From: Persicaria tinctoria
Taxonomy: Eukaryota; Streptophyta; Magnoliopsida; Caryophyllales; Polygonaceae
NCBI GenBank assembly: GCA_037127255.1
Contig: JBANSL010000001.1
Span: 41,903,001-41,967,000 of the forward strand
DNA length: 64,000 nucleotides
Direction of reading: 5' to 3'
In this document: in pieces, positions 22,950-35,910 of the stretch
How positions within the stretch are numbered: the stretch's first letter is position 1
How the letters are laid out: every line of letters begins with the position of its first letter
The notes under the pieces: model-generated
The model's input: only the letters and a program-made list of their open reading frames with translations
The model's database searches: none
What the model was told of the DNA's origin: nothing
Program-made: the position numbers and the translations under genes

Positions 22950-24834
22950 TGATGTAAGGAGGAAATCGAGTTCAAAATATAATAAATATAAATCAAACCG
23001 GATTATGCCCACGCAAATGATTACAAGACCTCCTCCTAATGTAGCAACGAGAAGTCAGGATCGATCCTCGAGGAAGATGGTCAGCGGATCCTAGGCAGCG
23101 GATAAAATTCACAGATGGTGATCGACTCCAGAAGACCAACTCGATATCGACTGGTGGTAGTCGATATCGACCTAATCAAGTCGATTTTAAGCAGCTTGTA
23201 GAAGGTAGTCGATTTCGGCTTGGGGCACTCGATATCGACTAGATGTCCTCGATATCGACCTATTCTTTCTCGAAATCGACCAAACCCGCAAAGACACAAA
23301 CGAGCAGCGATCTTTCTGGATCGAGAGTCAGAAGTCGATATCGACCTGTAGGAGGTAAATATCGAGTAGAATGTAGTAACGTAAATATAGAACAAAGCTT
23401 TTCGGACTCGGAAATAAACATATGTAAAAGAAAACTTCCAATATCGGGGTTTGCGACAACGATAACCAAACATTCATAAGGCAAGATAAATAACGATAAT
23501 TATGCAAATCGCATCGAATGATTAAGCTTGCGCCTTTTCCAACAATTAGACAACTCTTTCAAGAAACCCTAATTGTATCTACCGATTTTATGTTTATAAT
23601 CCAAGTTGTTAACATGGATCTCTATTAAATAGGTAATAACACATAAAAGGTAGTAGATGCTCAAAACATAATAAAGGTCGGATCTTTACCTCAAACACGC
23701 ATGGCCATCGTTGGGGTCGCGCCAACCCTAGAAGTGGGTGGACTACTCACTCTTCATTGCAATCGCATACATCATGAAAAGAAACAACTTGCATTAAACC
23801 AAACTGAAGAAAGTACAAACCGAACAAAGCCAGGTCACTTTCGCTCTCCTTGCTCCACTCAGCCTCTCTCTCTTTCTCTCTCTCTACTTACTTTTCTCCT
23901 TCTGAAATTGAATGAATAAAAACTAGCCACATGGGCTTTATTTATAGGCTTCCAATCCTTGCTAATCAAAGGAGGAATTTCTATCTATATCTCTATCTAA
24001 AATAGAAGATATAATTCTACTTAGGAAATAAATATATCTAAACTAGATAAAACTAGATAAATCCTTAAGGTAATTAATTGTTCAACCATTAGGATAAATA
24101 AAAAGATAAAAAGATGTAAATCTTCATGTGTTGGGAATCTTCTCTCGGAAATATCTCCATTGGATTCGGGATAGAACCTTAACAAGAACTCGGACTAGCT
24201 CGATTTCGGCCACTGTGGGTCCAGTCGATATCGACTAAGTTCACTCAATATAGACCTGGCATTTTCAGCTTCTTCTTCCCTTGACTCGATCTCGGCTCCA
24301 GGATGCATGTCGACTCGATTTTTACTAGATCTCGAGTAAGCTAAGTAGCTAACTCGATATCGACCTACGTCTTTCCTTGCTCAGCTGCTTGACTCGATTT
24401 CCAGGATATTGACTCGGTATGGAGAACTCGATATCGACTAGGCTAGGTCGATATTGACCAAATCTGTTCTCTTCACTCGATATGGCTCTTCTTAGTGGAA
24501 ATTGGCTAACTTCACTCGATATCGACATGCAATACTCGATATCGACTTGTGTGTTTTGACTCGATTTTCTTGCTTCCAGCTCGATTTGTCCTGGTTCCGC
24601 TGCTCATTGACCTCGGACTTGCTGTAGTTGACTTTGAGCTTTTCTTCCTTTCACTGAACTACTGTAGATTGCCTTGATTTCTGCAAAATTAAACAGAAAA
24701 CTAGTGTAGATTTCATAATTTGGCAAATAAGCATAAACTAAAAAGATTTTGTACTATTCTAGCCCAAATGTATGAAATGCATGCAGAAATCGATATTAAG
24801 TAAGTAAAAAACATGGCACAAAACATGGACATCA
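22950..24834 (-). repeat. Solo LTR of the E family
   Basis: It starts TGATGTAAGGAGG and ends ACATCA, matching inverted ends. It aligns along its length with the E5 LTR (GATCGATCC..CGAGGAAG near the start, CTAGCCCAAATGTATGAAAT near the end). No gag or primer-binding site adjoins either end. The flanks are CTTAC (22945-22949) and CTCAC (24835-24839), a 5-bp target duplication with one change. Recombination between two LTRs would leave exactly this. Its TCGA motifs are nearly all TCGATATCGA. The orientation is as in E5. Confidence 0.85.
23939..23946 (-). promoter_or_regulatory. TATA box of the solo LTR
   Basis: TATAAATA on the - strand, in the same context as the E5 LTR box (AATAAAA..GGGCTTTATTTATAGG on +). 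Confidence 0.6.
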
Positions 24835-27206
24835 CTCACCCAATGTATCGCGTAAGAGTCCAAGTTAGGGGAGATAGGGGAGTGAAAAGAGAAGACGATC
24901 CAAATTTCTTTCCGGGACAAACACGGACAACAACTAAAGACGACAATACTAGAGACAAGACTCTGACCCGAGAATAGCAACAATGCCCTTATGGAGGTCT
25001 ATTAGGTTGCAATTGTGACAAGGAGACACAAATTCATCATGGGTTATATCAATCATTTTAATCCACACTAACATGTACCTATCTTGAGGAGCACGACAAA
25101 CGTATTTATTCCAAAAAGACATATTCGAGTGCTACACGGATGCATGCGAGACAAGATAGTAGTCTATTATCCATGAAAGCAGATATGCCTAGCAACTTAA
25201 GCAAGATATGCGGGATTTAATGGGCATCACAATTATCACATATATAAACAATGCACGAGCTTGGTGTATGCATCATACGAAACATATAAGAGCAACATAG
25301 TAACTATCTCATCTGGCACAATGATCATATAGTAGGTCAGGCATGGCACGTAATCATATGACGGAATACATTCAGAAACCATGGGTCCTACATGATGCTA
25401 GCGATACATGATATGATACAAGCATAGTCAAGAGTCATTAAGAGGAATTTAACATAATATTCACAAAACATGAGGCATCATAAAAAGTAACAAGAAGGAC
25501 ATCATGAGCGATATATTATAATTATGCTAAGAACGAACCGTCATAGAGCAGATGTACGGTACAATAGTCATCACATCATAGAACAAGTACAACACATGAT
25601 CATTTAGCGAGTCATTCTAGAAATCATAAACCCTACAAGACACTAATAGCACATATCGAACATGAACACAATCAAGGTAACTCGACTAAATCAGCCCTAA
25701 AATTCATGCATCATGCATATGCAAAATCATGACATAGTGTGGTGTGTGATCATGCGAGGTGCCAAGTCGTACATTTATGCAAGTACAAGAGGATATCCTA
25801 GTGCAATAGGGAAACTCTATCGAGCGATAACATGTAAGCATGCTAGGATAAACCATCACAGAAAGCAAATCGATCATCGAATTCAACATCAATCTAATTT
25901 CATGAGTAAAACAGGTTAAGATAATAGAAGGAGGGAAGGACCACACTATCAGGGACCTAGATCGAGAGAGAATCATCAATTCAATCACATTCCAATAATA
26001 TAGAAGAATGAGGAAGGTTTAACAATGTTTAATACGAGTTTAAGTAATGGCAATATGACTAGAATACGGGCACATGAGCTTAAATCAGCACATACTATGA
26101 TAAAACATGCATTTATCAAGACTCAATTGTACCACCTATTCTCCATCCAACGCAAGTAATCACACAACAACACCAAATGCAAAACAATCAACATTAAATA
26201 ATTTGACGAATGCAGAAGAGATGGGCATACTATAGATTCTTGTCATAAAAGAATAATAGGTATTGACACGTCATGATCCAACATGCTAAGACGATCATCT
26301 ACAAGTATTCATACAAAGAGGAGTTGATCACACTATCATGAACCTAATCCAGGAGGAGATAACGATCAGGTAGGTTCATATCATGTGGTTCATGCTTCCG
26401 ATCAGTCATACGATCAATAGGCCAAGTAAACATGCTATAACGATATACATTCATAATAAAAGGCAAGACACAACATGAGACCTGAGCAATGTAACGGACC
26501 ACAACATGAGCTTAAACAATAAAATCATGATAGAAAGCAAGGCATAACATAAGAAACTTCTTACTAATGATCATTTGCAAGGTACATGTGGGAGATTACA
26601 AAATCATGTCATGCAATTCAGAGAGAGTCATAATTACAACCGGACAGAGATCCCTAAGGGCAACCATTATCTTTTTCCAACCGACTCATCACCCCTCTTT
26701 CCCGTGGGACTCCAGTACGACTCCTTAGGGTAAGAAGACACTGGTGGATCATCATAAGGATTGAGAAAGACAGCCTCAAAAACACCTTACTCTTGACTTA
26801 AAATGGCATCAAGAACCAGCTTCCAATACTCACTCAGACAACCTTCATATCCATACATGATTTCCAACAAAATGTGTTTACCAACCCGATTCCCCGTGAA
26901 AGACACTGACATGCAAGAGAAAGATTCGATAGAACCGAAAGGGTTTAACATATTGAAAGAGGTTGTTCCACACGAGCTAGGCTTGACCATAGAGAAATAA
27001 GGATACTCCTGCTATCCCGTTTGCACAGATAAGTCAATTACACATTTCATTGTTAAGGCATCCAAATCAGATCTCTAGCATAGCAAGCACTTAGCATAGA
27101 ATCAGTTAATGACACTTATAATGATCTCTTTGGAAACTTCCAGACCCATCTGTAAAGAGCAAGCTAATATTTTTCCTACCCATTCCCGACTACATCCAGT
27201 AGGGAT
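24835..27206. other. AT-rich non-coding repeat DNA
   Basis: No domain was recognised. Short words such as ACATGA, CATCATA and ATCATG recur. One - strand frame at 26787-26990, extended by a second block to about 26660, has a protein-like look (GYEGCLSEYWKLVLDAIL, then AVFLNPYDDPPVSSYP) but matches nothing I know. Given the - strand primer-binding site at 28083, this could be the internal region of a Tekay-like element. Confidence 0.35.
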
Positions 27207-27869
27207 TAGGGCTGCTCAGCTTCAACCGAACTGAACCGATCAAACCGGAACCAAACCGAACCGAGGTGTTTCGGTTTAGGTTTTCGGTTCAGGAAATTTT
27301 CAGTTTCATTTTTCGGTTCGGTTTGTGTTCGGTTCGGTTAAAACCGAGAAAAATCGAATTTTAAGTTTTTGTAGGCGAGTGGCGACATCAAAGGCAATGG
27401 GCTGGGGAGCTAGAATCGTGATTTAGGATCAACTTAATTGCAGCACCTTCAACACCTAATTAAAGGCCACAAATGACAAATCCCATTCATTCATGGAATT
27501 GATTACCTCGAATTGGGATTGAATTGATTCCCTCAACACCTAATAAAGGCCACAGATCCCTACAACTCCAACATTTAACGTTTTTTTTGTTCTAATATGA
27601 GAGGAAGTGCTTAATTTCAAGGTATCATATATATACAAATATATATGGAGTATAATTAATTTATTTTTATATATTTATTTATTTATTGATATTCGAAATC
27701 GGTTCATTTAGGTTCAAAACCGAACCTAACCGAAGCCGAACCTGTTAAAAACCGAACCAAACCTATTTGTTTCGGCTCGGTTTTCAGTTTTCTTTTTTTG
27801 AAATTTCGGTTTTCGGTTCGGTTCGGTTTGGCCAGGTTGGGATCGGTTTTGGGCCGATGATCATCCCTA
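27207..27869. mobile_element. hAT-like MITE, 663 bp
   Basis: Termini are TAGGGCTG at the left and CATCCCTA at the right (TAGGGATG when reversed), the short TIR style of hAT elements. It is flanked by GTAGGGAT (27199-27206) and GTAGGAAT (27870-27877), an 8-bp duplication with one change. The interior near both ends is packed with CCGAACCGAAC / GTTCGGTTCGG pentamer repeats, forming long imperfect inverted arms. There is no coding capacity. Confidence 0.8.
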
Positions 27870-27877
27870 GTAGGAAT

Positions 27878-28082
27878 GGTATTATTGCCTTTCTACCCTC
27901 TCGTTCCCCATTTGGTCAGTTTTCCTCTTTTATAACAAGTCAAGTTCATTACTTAGTCCGATTTGGGTTAGGCATCTTAAGTTCATTTTGCCCTTTTAAA
28001 ACACTTTCAAATCCTTTGAAAGTCATGGGCGGTTTTCCAAAAGATACATTCGACCCTTGCGTATCCGAATTGCACAACCTCA
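27878..28082. other. Short non-coding spacer before the Tekay-like LTR
   Basis: No gene is seen. On the - strand this would be the leader just inside the primer-binding site at 28083. Confidence 0.4.
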
Positions 28083-28094
28083 GCTCTGATACCA
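28083..28094 (-). other. Primer-binding site (initiator tRNA-Met type)
   Basis: GCTCTGATACCA on the + strand is TGGTATCAGAGC on the -, the complement of the 3' end of plant initiator tRNA-Met. It is four bases from the LTR terminus TGTAACGGCC. Confidence 0.75.
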
Positions 28095-28098
28095 ACTT

Positions 28099-31000
28099 TG
28101 TAACGGCCTAAAATTATGATTTCTGGGTTACGTTTCAAGGGATGAAACCCCTTGTTCGGATCTTGTAATCCGGGTACGGGTTGAGGTTGCAAACTCATTT
28201 TAAGATTGGTAGAAATAGGGATTGCAAACCCTAAAAACTTTCAAGGGCCGTTGGGTACCCTTTACCTGTCCTAAGGCTATGTCGCGAAATTCAATTCAAA
28301 CAAAAGTAAAACGGAAGCAAAGTTAAGATACAAAGCTCCACGGGAGAGCCGGGTCAAAACCAAAACATAAGCGAGTGATTACCGTTTTACCAACTCAGAG
28401 TATTAGTTAGATTCTTCGATTCACCAAGGAATTCCCCGCCATAGAAGCAAAGAGCAAGCAAGGATAGGTACCTAACACTAACCACGATGTCAGGCCCGGA
28501 GATCGCCTGCGGGTCCTCTTACCGCGCAGAGGCCATATAACATGCCTATACCTAATAAAAGGATGACTAATGCTGTACAAGATTTAAATCACATAAGCAT
28601 GCTTTGAAAGTTATAATATGTGGAAAAACTGTAAATGGCCGAAGACAATGCCAAGTGGCATATCTCTCTCCTACTCCGCCCCCTTTTTCATGATCGGACC
28701 TGGCCAGTACGGTACCCATTGCCTCGTGGTGGTGCACGGACCACGGAATAATAGCATGCTCAACAACACAACCAAACATAACATCATACACCGCTTGCCC
28801 GATGGTGATGGGCTATAGTAACAAGCTCATATTGACTCGATTGACTCAGGGCACCCGATGAGGCTGGGCTACCCTATGACCCTATCAAAGACTCTAGGAC
28901 TATCACAGATAACAACCATTCTGTTTCAAACACACATAGTAACCACATGCTCAGTTCAATGCAATCCTAGCATGATACTACATGGCATGCTTTAATATGC
29001 AACAAAACTACACATCACATGACATATCAGGCAGGAGGTCCAGGTTATTGAGTAAGTCCCGTAGGATACTTAACTGAAGATGCAGAACAACAAAATAATG
29101 CAAGCAAGGGCCCAAATGCAAGTCCAAAAGCAATCCAACAACAACAATACACACCTATCATCAAGCCATTTTGAAAAGCTACTGGACCACATTCATACAC
29201 ACGAACCCCAAGTTCTCAACATCCTCAGAACCAATCGATGATAAAACCACTTTCCAACACTTTTCCAATACTATCAACATCAACCAAAATCATTCATCCA
29301 ATCAAACCCGATGATAAAACAATTTCTCAATCATACTTAGTCAAGTCCCTATTTTAAACATTAAATCTTAAAACCAACCTCTCAAAATCATATGATAGAA
29401 GTAATTCCAGCATTTTGGTTTTCCAACATGAATCCTTTATAAGATGATCCGGGGTAACTTGAAAACGCTTTTAAGTAATTTTCCAAGTAATACTTAACCA
29501 AAATGCATTACCATAGCTAAATCCTATTTTCAATTTATATTAATAACCAAAGCCAATAATTCATTTCAAATTCCCAAAATCATATTTTAACATCATATAA
29601 TAACATTTTCCAAATAATAATATTTCTAACAAACGTAAATGTAAATCATAACTTCAGAAATATAATATTTCCAAAAGGACCGGTTTATGCATTAATACAA
29701 CAAAATAACACACAAAACATTTATAAAATCAACATATAACAATTTAAACCCACATAATAACCCAAAAGAAACAACAGCCCAACCCAAAAAAGAAACTCAA
29801 CCCGCCCAAGAAGAAGAGGAAATCTGGATCTGATTCTCCCTCGATTCTGAAACCCGGTTAGAAAATGATATAACCCTTAAATTAATCCCGGATCCGGCCG
29901 AATGCCAGCCCACACACAATCTTAAGAGAAGGAGGGACCCAAAAGAGAGAACCCGACCCGATTCCATATGAAAGCAAGGTAAGAAGAACCCCAATCCAGC
30001 AGCCCATCTCCCCAACCCGGAAAATAAAATAGGCCCAATGCCTAACTCGCTTAGGAAAGAGGGATCCCGTCTCCCTCACAGATTGAACGGAGCATCAGCA
30101 ATGACAAAACGAAGGATGAAAGAGAAGAAGACCCCCCCGCCGGTGGCCCTCCCTTGCCCACAAGCCGAGCTCTCTTGTTCTCTCCCTCTTTTTCGACACC
30201 CATGGAACGAGAAAAGCAATCGAACAAGAACAATCAAGGAAAGAAGAATCTTACCGAGGGCTTGAAGTCTTCGCCATGAAAAACTCGATCTGTTGGATTC
30301 GGTGTCGTCAACGAGGGAAAACTCCATTTTGGACCTTGGGAGAGAGAGGAGTGAGTGGAAGGTGCTACTTTACAAGGTAATTAGTTGAAATCGAAAACAA
30401 GAACGGAAAAACGACCTTAGAGACGAACCAGGGGTGCTGAGGTGCGACGCGGCTCCGAGTGGCTCCAACGACGAAGGAGGAGGCTTCTGAGTGTTCCCGA
30501 GTGTTGCTGCTACCACTCGGAGGAAGGAGCAATGGAGGTGGCTGTGAGCTCGGACGGAAGAAGGATAAGGAAGAACGACCTTCGGGTGCTCGGCTGAGCG
30601 AGACAAGTGTGGCCCAGCTCGGCGTTCGGATGCTGAGGACGAGGAAGGATGGGGAGGTTGGTGGCTTGGATTCCGAAAACGAAACGGAGGGAGAGTAAGG
30701 AGGAGTAGTGGTGGTCTAGCAACGATAATGATGATGATTTCCTGGTTCAGGAGAGAAGTGAAATGGGAGAGAGAGAAAAATGGGATTTGGTGTGTGGGGG
30801 GTTAATTTGTGAATGAAGAATCCTCAGAGGAGGCTCATATGTAGGGAGGAGGTATAGAGTAAGGACCATCCTTAGCTGTATTCTTGATGGAGAAGGGAAT
30901 CTCCTCAACTTCATCTTAGAGAGAGAGAGTGAGAGAAGAAAATTGAAGAAAAGAAAAGAAAGAAAATAATGTGGTCCCAACCCACAAATTTTAAATACTT

Positions 31001-31640
31001 GGAATGAATCCCAAAATCCGCTCACTCGATCCAATCTCGACAAACGTAATTTGAAATCGAGAGCTTGACCCCGGAATAAAATGCTTAAATCCTAATCATA
31101 TTCCAATCTAAACTACATAACGAAATTCGAATATTATTTTCCACTTCTCGGAAGATGAAAGCGGGAATAAAACATATTTTAAACTCTTAATTTAATAATG
31201 TCGGAACTCACTTTGAAAGACTTAGAATAAATCCAATAGCTCAAGGACGGAAATTTCTAACCTCCCAAATCTTAGAAATCTAGATGATTATAAATTATTA
31301 TTTTAATTATTTAATATTATAAAATTGTAAAGGCTCGGATTTTCAAATCTTAATTTTTCGAAAAAAGGAAAATAAAAATGAATTTAAATCGGATTTAAAA
31401 CTCGTTTAGCGGATTCCGACCGAAATATAAAATTGGGCGAACGATTTCTGTCATTTTACCTCAAAAATTCAAAATAATTATCGGAAAGTGATATCCTTCT
31501 CGATTAAAAATAATCTAATTGATCGAGAAAGCGAGAGTCGGAAAAACTAACACTTGAGAACTAATTTCGGGATTCAAAATTCGCATATTCGGGATTACTT
31601 TAGGGTATTTATTTGACTATGTTTTTAACCAATTCCACAC
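28099..31640 (-). repeat. Very long Tekay/Del-like LTR
   Basis: It starts at TGTAACGGCC next to a - strand tRNA-Met primer-binding site, so it is the 5' LTR of a - strand element. A long non-coding LTR with this terminus and primer is typical of Tekay/Del chromoviruses. A GC-richer block at 30030-30720 could be the transcribed leader. The right boundary near 31640 is only estimated from where the inverted copy starts. Several frames in it (for example 30076-30327 on -) look accidental. Confidence 0.55.
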
Positions 31641-34352
31641 TCAACCTCCCTTACCTTTCCGTACCTTACCCTGCAGTGCATCCCCTACTGTCTATTTCAT
31701 TGCCATAACCACCTGCTCCACGTCTTCACCATTCCGCCATCACCATCACTACTCACCATCACCGCTCCATCTTCATTCATCATCACCCTCTCAGTCCATC
31801 ACCATCACCGTTCCTTCCCTTTTTCTTCATCACCGCCAGCATCCACCTCATCGCCGATCACCACTACCTCATCCACCGTCGATCATCACCGTCTCTCCTG
31901 TGTTGCCGAGAAGAAGGAATCCTAAGCCACCTCTTCCTCCTTGCTTCCTCCTTCCCCAAGACAACAGCAGCAGTATCCTCGACAACCGTCAGAGCCACTA
32001 TCAGCAGCCGGACCAGCCTTGCTAGAAGCTCCCCAGCACCGTCGTAAGCCACCGGAACTCCAACGCCCCGTTCGAGCGCAAACAATCTTCCATTAAGCTG
32101 TTCTCCTTCATTTCCGATCCAAATCACGCCTAAGCTTCTCCATCACACTCACCCATGTCCGGCGCAGGTCCGACGAGCCATCTCGAGCCACCAACAAAGC
32201 CCAGAACTCCAATTGAAGCTCCGACGTCCGCGAGCACCTCGGTGAGCCTCGTTCATTTCGTTCATTTAGCTTCATTCCATTTCTTCGCATCATTGGTGGT
32301 CGTGAATTGAGTGTCGGAGAGAAGAGAGTGGGTGAGCTAGAGGTCCGGGGAGGCGAGCTCGAGAGCGAGTCCGGGAGTGCGAGGCGAGCGTGAGTTCGAG
32401 CGGGGCAGGCGGGTGCGTGGGAGCGGGGGAATGCGAGGTGTGGTCACGGAGGTGAGTCCGATTGAAGCCAAGCTAGCCGGGAGGAGCTCATGAGCTCGGG
32501 CACTCGACGTCGATCTCCATGGCGAGCCGGCGGGAGCTTCTCCATTTGAACGCGGAGAAGAAGAAGGCGTGTGGCATGTCCAGTCAGCACCATGGGCCTC
32601 ACCTCCTTATTTTGTTATTTGTTGAACCGGTTGGGAGTTATAAAATTAGGTGGGTTCGGTTCAGTTTGTTTCGGTTCGGTTCATTTCGGTTTTGGATTTT
32701 ATAACTATAAGGGCGGTCATGGTAGTTTAAATAATGGTTGGTTTTATTAAATAAAAATAGTTGGGTATTTTTAAATGATTTGGAAATGGGTTATGAAAGT
32801 ATTTAATAAATGGTATTTAAAATATCATATAATATTATTTGAGACTTAAAATATATCATTTGGACTTGAAGATTTAAAAAGAATTTCGGAAAATAATTCC
32901 AAGGTTTGAAAAAGATTTAATAAACAAATTGAGGCAAAAAAGGGGGATTTGACGAGCACTTTCATGGGTCGGAATTCTTAACTGTTTAATTTGGATTTGA
33001 AACGGTTTTGAAACTAACTTGGGAAGAAGGCTTATTCGATGACTAACTAGCATGATAATATGATCGGTTGACTAACGACATGATATATGTGACTAATAAC
33101 ATGACTTGTGGTGATTACTATAAGAGATTAAATGTTAGATATTATGATGTTGATGATATATATCTGTGTCCCAAGTGTGAGTATGAAACGGTAATATATG
33201 AAACTGGCTAAGTATGGTATGGAGGTTGTCGTGAACTGATAATGATGATGTTATGACCGAATTGAGAAAGATGCTAATTTATGAGATATGATGAGACGAG
33301 AAGAGAAGTGAAGATGAGATGATAATGTTAATAATGATAAGACAGTGGAGTTATCATATTTTTTGTGTATCGGATTGCTTGTCATTGCTGATTATTGTTT
33401 GGATTCTACGCTTCTCCAGGTAAGTCCTCTAGGGTTACTCATTAACCAGTACCTCCTGCCTGATGTGTCATATAGTATGTAGGAGTTGCATATGCATAAA
33501 AGCATGTTATTTAGTATCATGCTTAGGAATTGCACATATGAATGAGCATCCTTATTCTGTTTGCGTTTTAATACAGAACGATCGTTATCTGTAAGTCCTA
33601 GAATCTTTGCTAGGGTCATAGGACAACCCATCTCCATCGGGTTTCGTCATGAGTCATTCGAGTCATTGGAACACCTTAATGTTTATCAACATTATTATTT
33701 TCTGTTCGCAAGATCCACAATATGATGATGATATTCGATATGCTATAGAATCGAACCGGCCAGTCTCCACCCTATCTGGAAGAGGGGTGGTGGTAGAAGA
33801 GGGATATACCACTTGGTATTCTTTGTTAAGGCCTTACTTTATATTATGCGTATATGAATTAGGAGCATGATAGTGTGGTTAATACTTCAGTATTGCATGA
33901 AGGCATCCTTTATTCTAGGTAAAGGCGTGTTGTATGTCCTCAGTGCGGTCAGGGGACCCGCGGGCGGACTCTTGGCATGACTTTGTGGTATAGTTTCATG
34001 TACCCGTTTCACTGCTTGATTTCGTGATGTTATGACGGGGTCCATTCATATGGCGGAGAGTGAGTGTTGAACCCTGACTTCACCAAATTTATACTTTTGG
34101 GATTTCTCCCTACTTATACTCTGTTTTGACTCGGCTCTGTCGTGGCGCCCGTTGTATCGTTTTAAAAAATTATCCCCTTTGCATGATAAAGGATTTTCCG
34201 GGTTGTAGACTTAGGACAGGTGCAGGGGAACCCCGGGGTCTCCAACGGACCTTCCGGATTTGGGTGCAAAATCCCACTTTAAGCTACACATCTTCGATTT
34301 CAAACCTTCAACCTGTACTCGGGGCGCAAGATCCCAACAAGGGGTTTCATCC
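31641..34352 (+). repeat. Inverted, truncated copy of the Tekay-like LTR
   Basis: Read on the - strand, 34352-33770 aligns collinearly with 28139-28700. Shared landmarks include GGATGAAACCCCTTGTT, ACCTGTCCTAAG (28264 and 34210-34221), a GCGGGTCC block and CCAAGTGGNATATC. The copy is diverged and lacks the terminal 40 or so bases, being cut at 34352 by E4. Alignment in the inner parts is less clear. A stretch at 31740-31880 is CATCACC-rich low-complexity sequence, and 32640-32700 has GGTTCGGTT repeats like those in the hAT element. Confidence 0.55.
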
Positions 34353-35910
34353 CGATCTCGAGTAGCCATGGTCATCGACTGGCTTGGCTGGCTTGGTCAG
34401 GTAGCTCTGCTCGACAAGGCTCGGACAGGTGCTCCTGGCTCCTCGGCATGGACTCGGATTGGCGCCATGGTGGTCCTCGATCTCGACAAGGCTTCCTCGA
34501 GATCGAGTAGGGTTGTCGACTCCGGACATGGCGTCGAAGTGTGGTCGATCTCGACAAGATGTACTCGAGATCGATTTGGCTTCCGGAGTCGGGTTGATCT
34601 GGTTCTTATCTTCTCGATCAAGGCTTAGTCGACAAGGTCTGTGCTCGAACACCTTCGTCGAGGTCAATTAAAGCTTCCATGACATTAATCAAAATTTTAA
34701 ATGGGGGTCATTTTTTCAAACTTTTGGAAAACATGCATGTAAGCTCATAAATCAATAATGCATTCCAAAATAGCCATGTAGCAATTCAAAGCAATAAGTT
34801 CTAAATATGCAAAAAATATGGTAAATATGCATAAAGTAAGCCCTTCCCCCACCCCATACTTAAACATTACAGTGTCCTCACTGTATAAAAACAGGGGTAA
34901 AGAAAGAAACTCACTAGACAGGTGTGCAGGGCCTCTTAATATCGAATGAAAGAATCACCTCGGCCGAGTATGAATATGGCTCATCCATGGACCTGAAAAG
35001 TGAAGAAGACATATACTCATAATAGACAAACTAAAAGTGTTCAAAACCAAAAACAAACAAAACAAAGTCCAAAACTAAATGTCTATGTACAATCTCTAGA
35101 TTTTATAGTCGCTAGGCCGACTTTCCATTTATGCTCAAGGTGGCATCTGTAGTGCCTATGTAGCTTGGGCTTCAAATAGGACTCCATTCTTGTCCAGCAG
35201 CTGCAATCCTCCAGAATGGATCTTGTTCACCACAAAAGGTCCCATCCTCTTCTTGTTGAATTTGTTAGGGAACCAATGATCCTTTGATTTAGAGACATAG
35301 AACCTGTCTCCAATTTCATATTCTTTGGGCTCATCATTGGATATCCTACATAAGCGCACATACCAAGGCAAACCTCTCCCATGTATAGATAGATCTTTAA
35401 TGGAAATGGGAGAACAAAGATCCATACCTTGGCTTACCTTCGCAGAGACGGAATCGGGGACCACAGTGTTTGGTCGATCTCGAGTAGGGGTACTCAATCT
35501 CGACGAGTTTTCAGATTCTGGTGGTGAGCTGCTCGTAGGTGCAGGAGATGATGGAGGTGAGGGCTGGTCGATCTCGAGTGTGCTACTCGATCTCGAGTAG
35601 GATTCAGCTTATGGTGGCTTGCTGGATGCTGGAGTCGAGGAGGGTAAACCTTGGTCGATCTCGACCACGTTGGTCGATCTTGAGTAGACTTGCCCTTCTG
35701 GTGGAGTCAGCGTCGAGAGAGGTGGAGTCGAGGCAGCGAAGTCTTGGTGGTCGATCTCGAGTACGGTACTCGATCTCGAGTTGCCTGGCGCTTTAGTCCG
35801 GCTGCCCGACGATGCTGGTGCTGGTGGAGGCACCTCGTTTTGATCGAGGTCGACTAGAGTTCTTGATGTCGAGGACTCTTGGTCGACCTTGACCGCATAC
35901 TTGGTTCCTG
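34353..35910 (-). mobile_element. E4: fragment of an E-family element
   Basis: 34353-34670 is LTR sequence, nearly identical when reversed to E3 13650-14070 but with two instead of four repeat units. 34674-35100 matches the E5 3' non-coding region (53013-53240), including CCCCACCCCATACTTAAAC. 35100-35910 holds the C-terminal ORF and TCGA-rich coding sequence. About 1 kb between LTR and 3' non-coding region, and everything upstream of 35910, is missing. Confidence 0.75.
35156..35497 (-). pseudogene. E4 C-terminal ORF (unknown function)
   Basis: The frame includes GMDLCSPISIKDLSIHGRGL, WYVRLCRISNDEPKEYEIGD, KDHWFPNKFNKKRMGPFVVN and LLDKNGVLFEAQAT. It is the best copy of the E1 7698-7991 protein and keeps the segment E1 has lost. 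KRMGPFVVNKIHSGGLQLLD loosely recalls the chromo/SH3-like tail of gypsy integrases (GPF-V), suggesting a relic of the pol C-terminus. That is a guess. Confidence 0.5.

Noticed and set aside
26787..27000. Possible gene on the - strand (GYEGCLSEYWKLVLDAIL)
   Set aside because: Short, stop directly after, no recognised family; left as a note in the region entry.
30036..30722. Several frames on both strands in a GC-richer block
   Set aside because: The block is inside a Tekay-like LTR; no frame shows a domain and they overlap each other.
32504..32513. One TCGACGTCGA in the Tekay-like LTR
   Set aside because: A lone copy outside the E family; likely chance in a GC-rich block.
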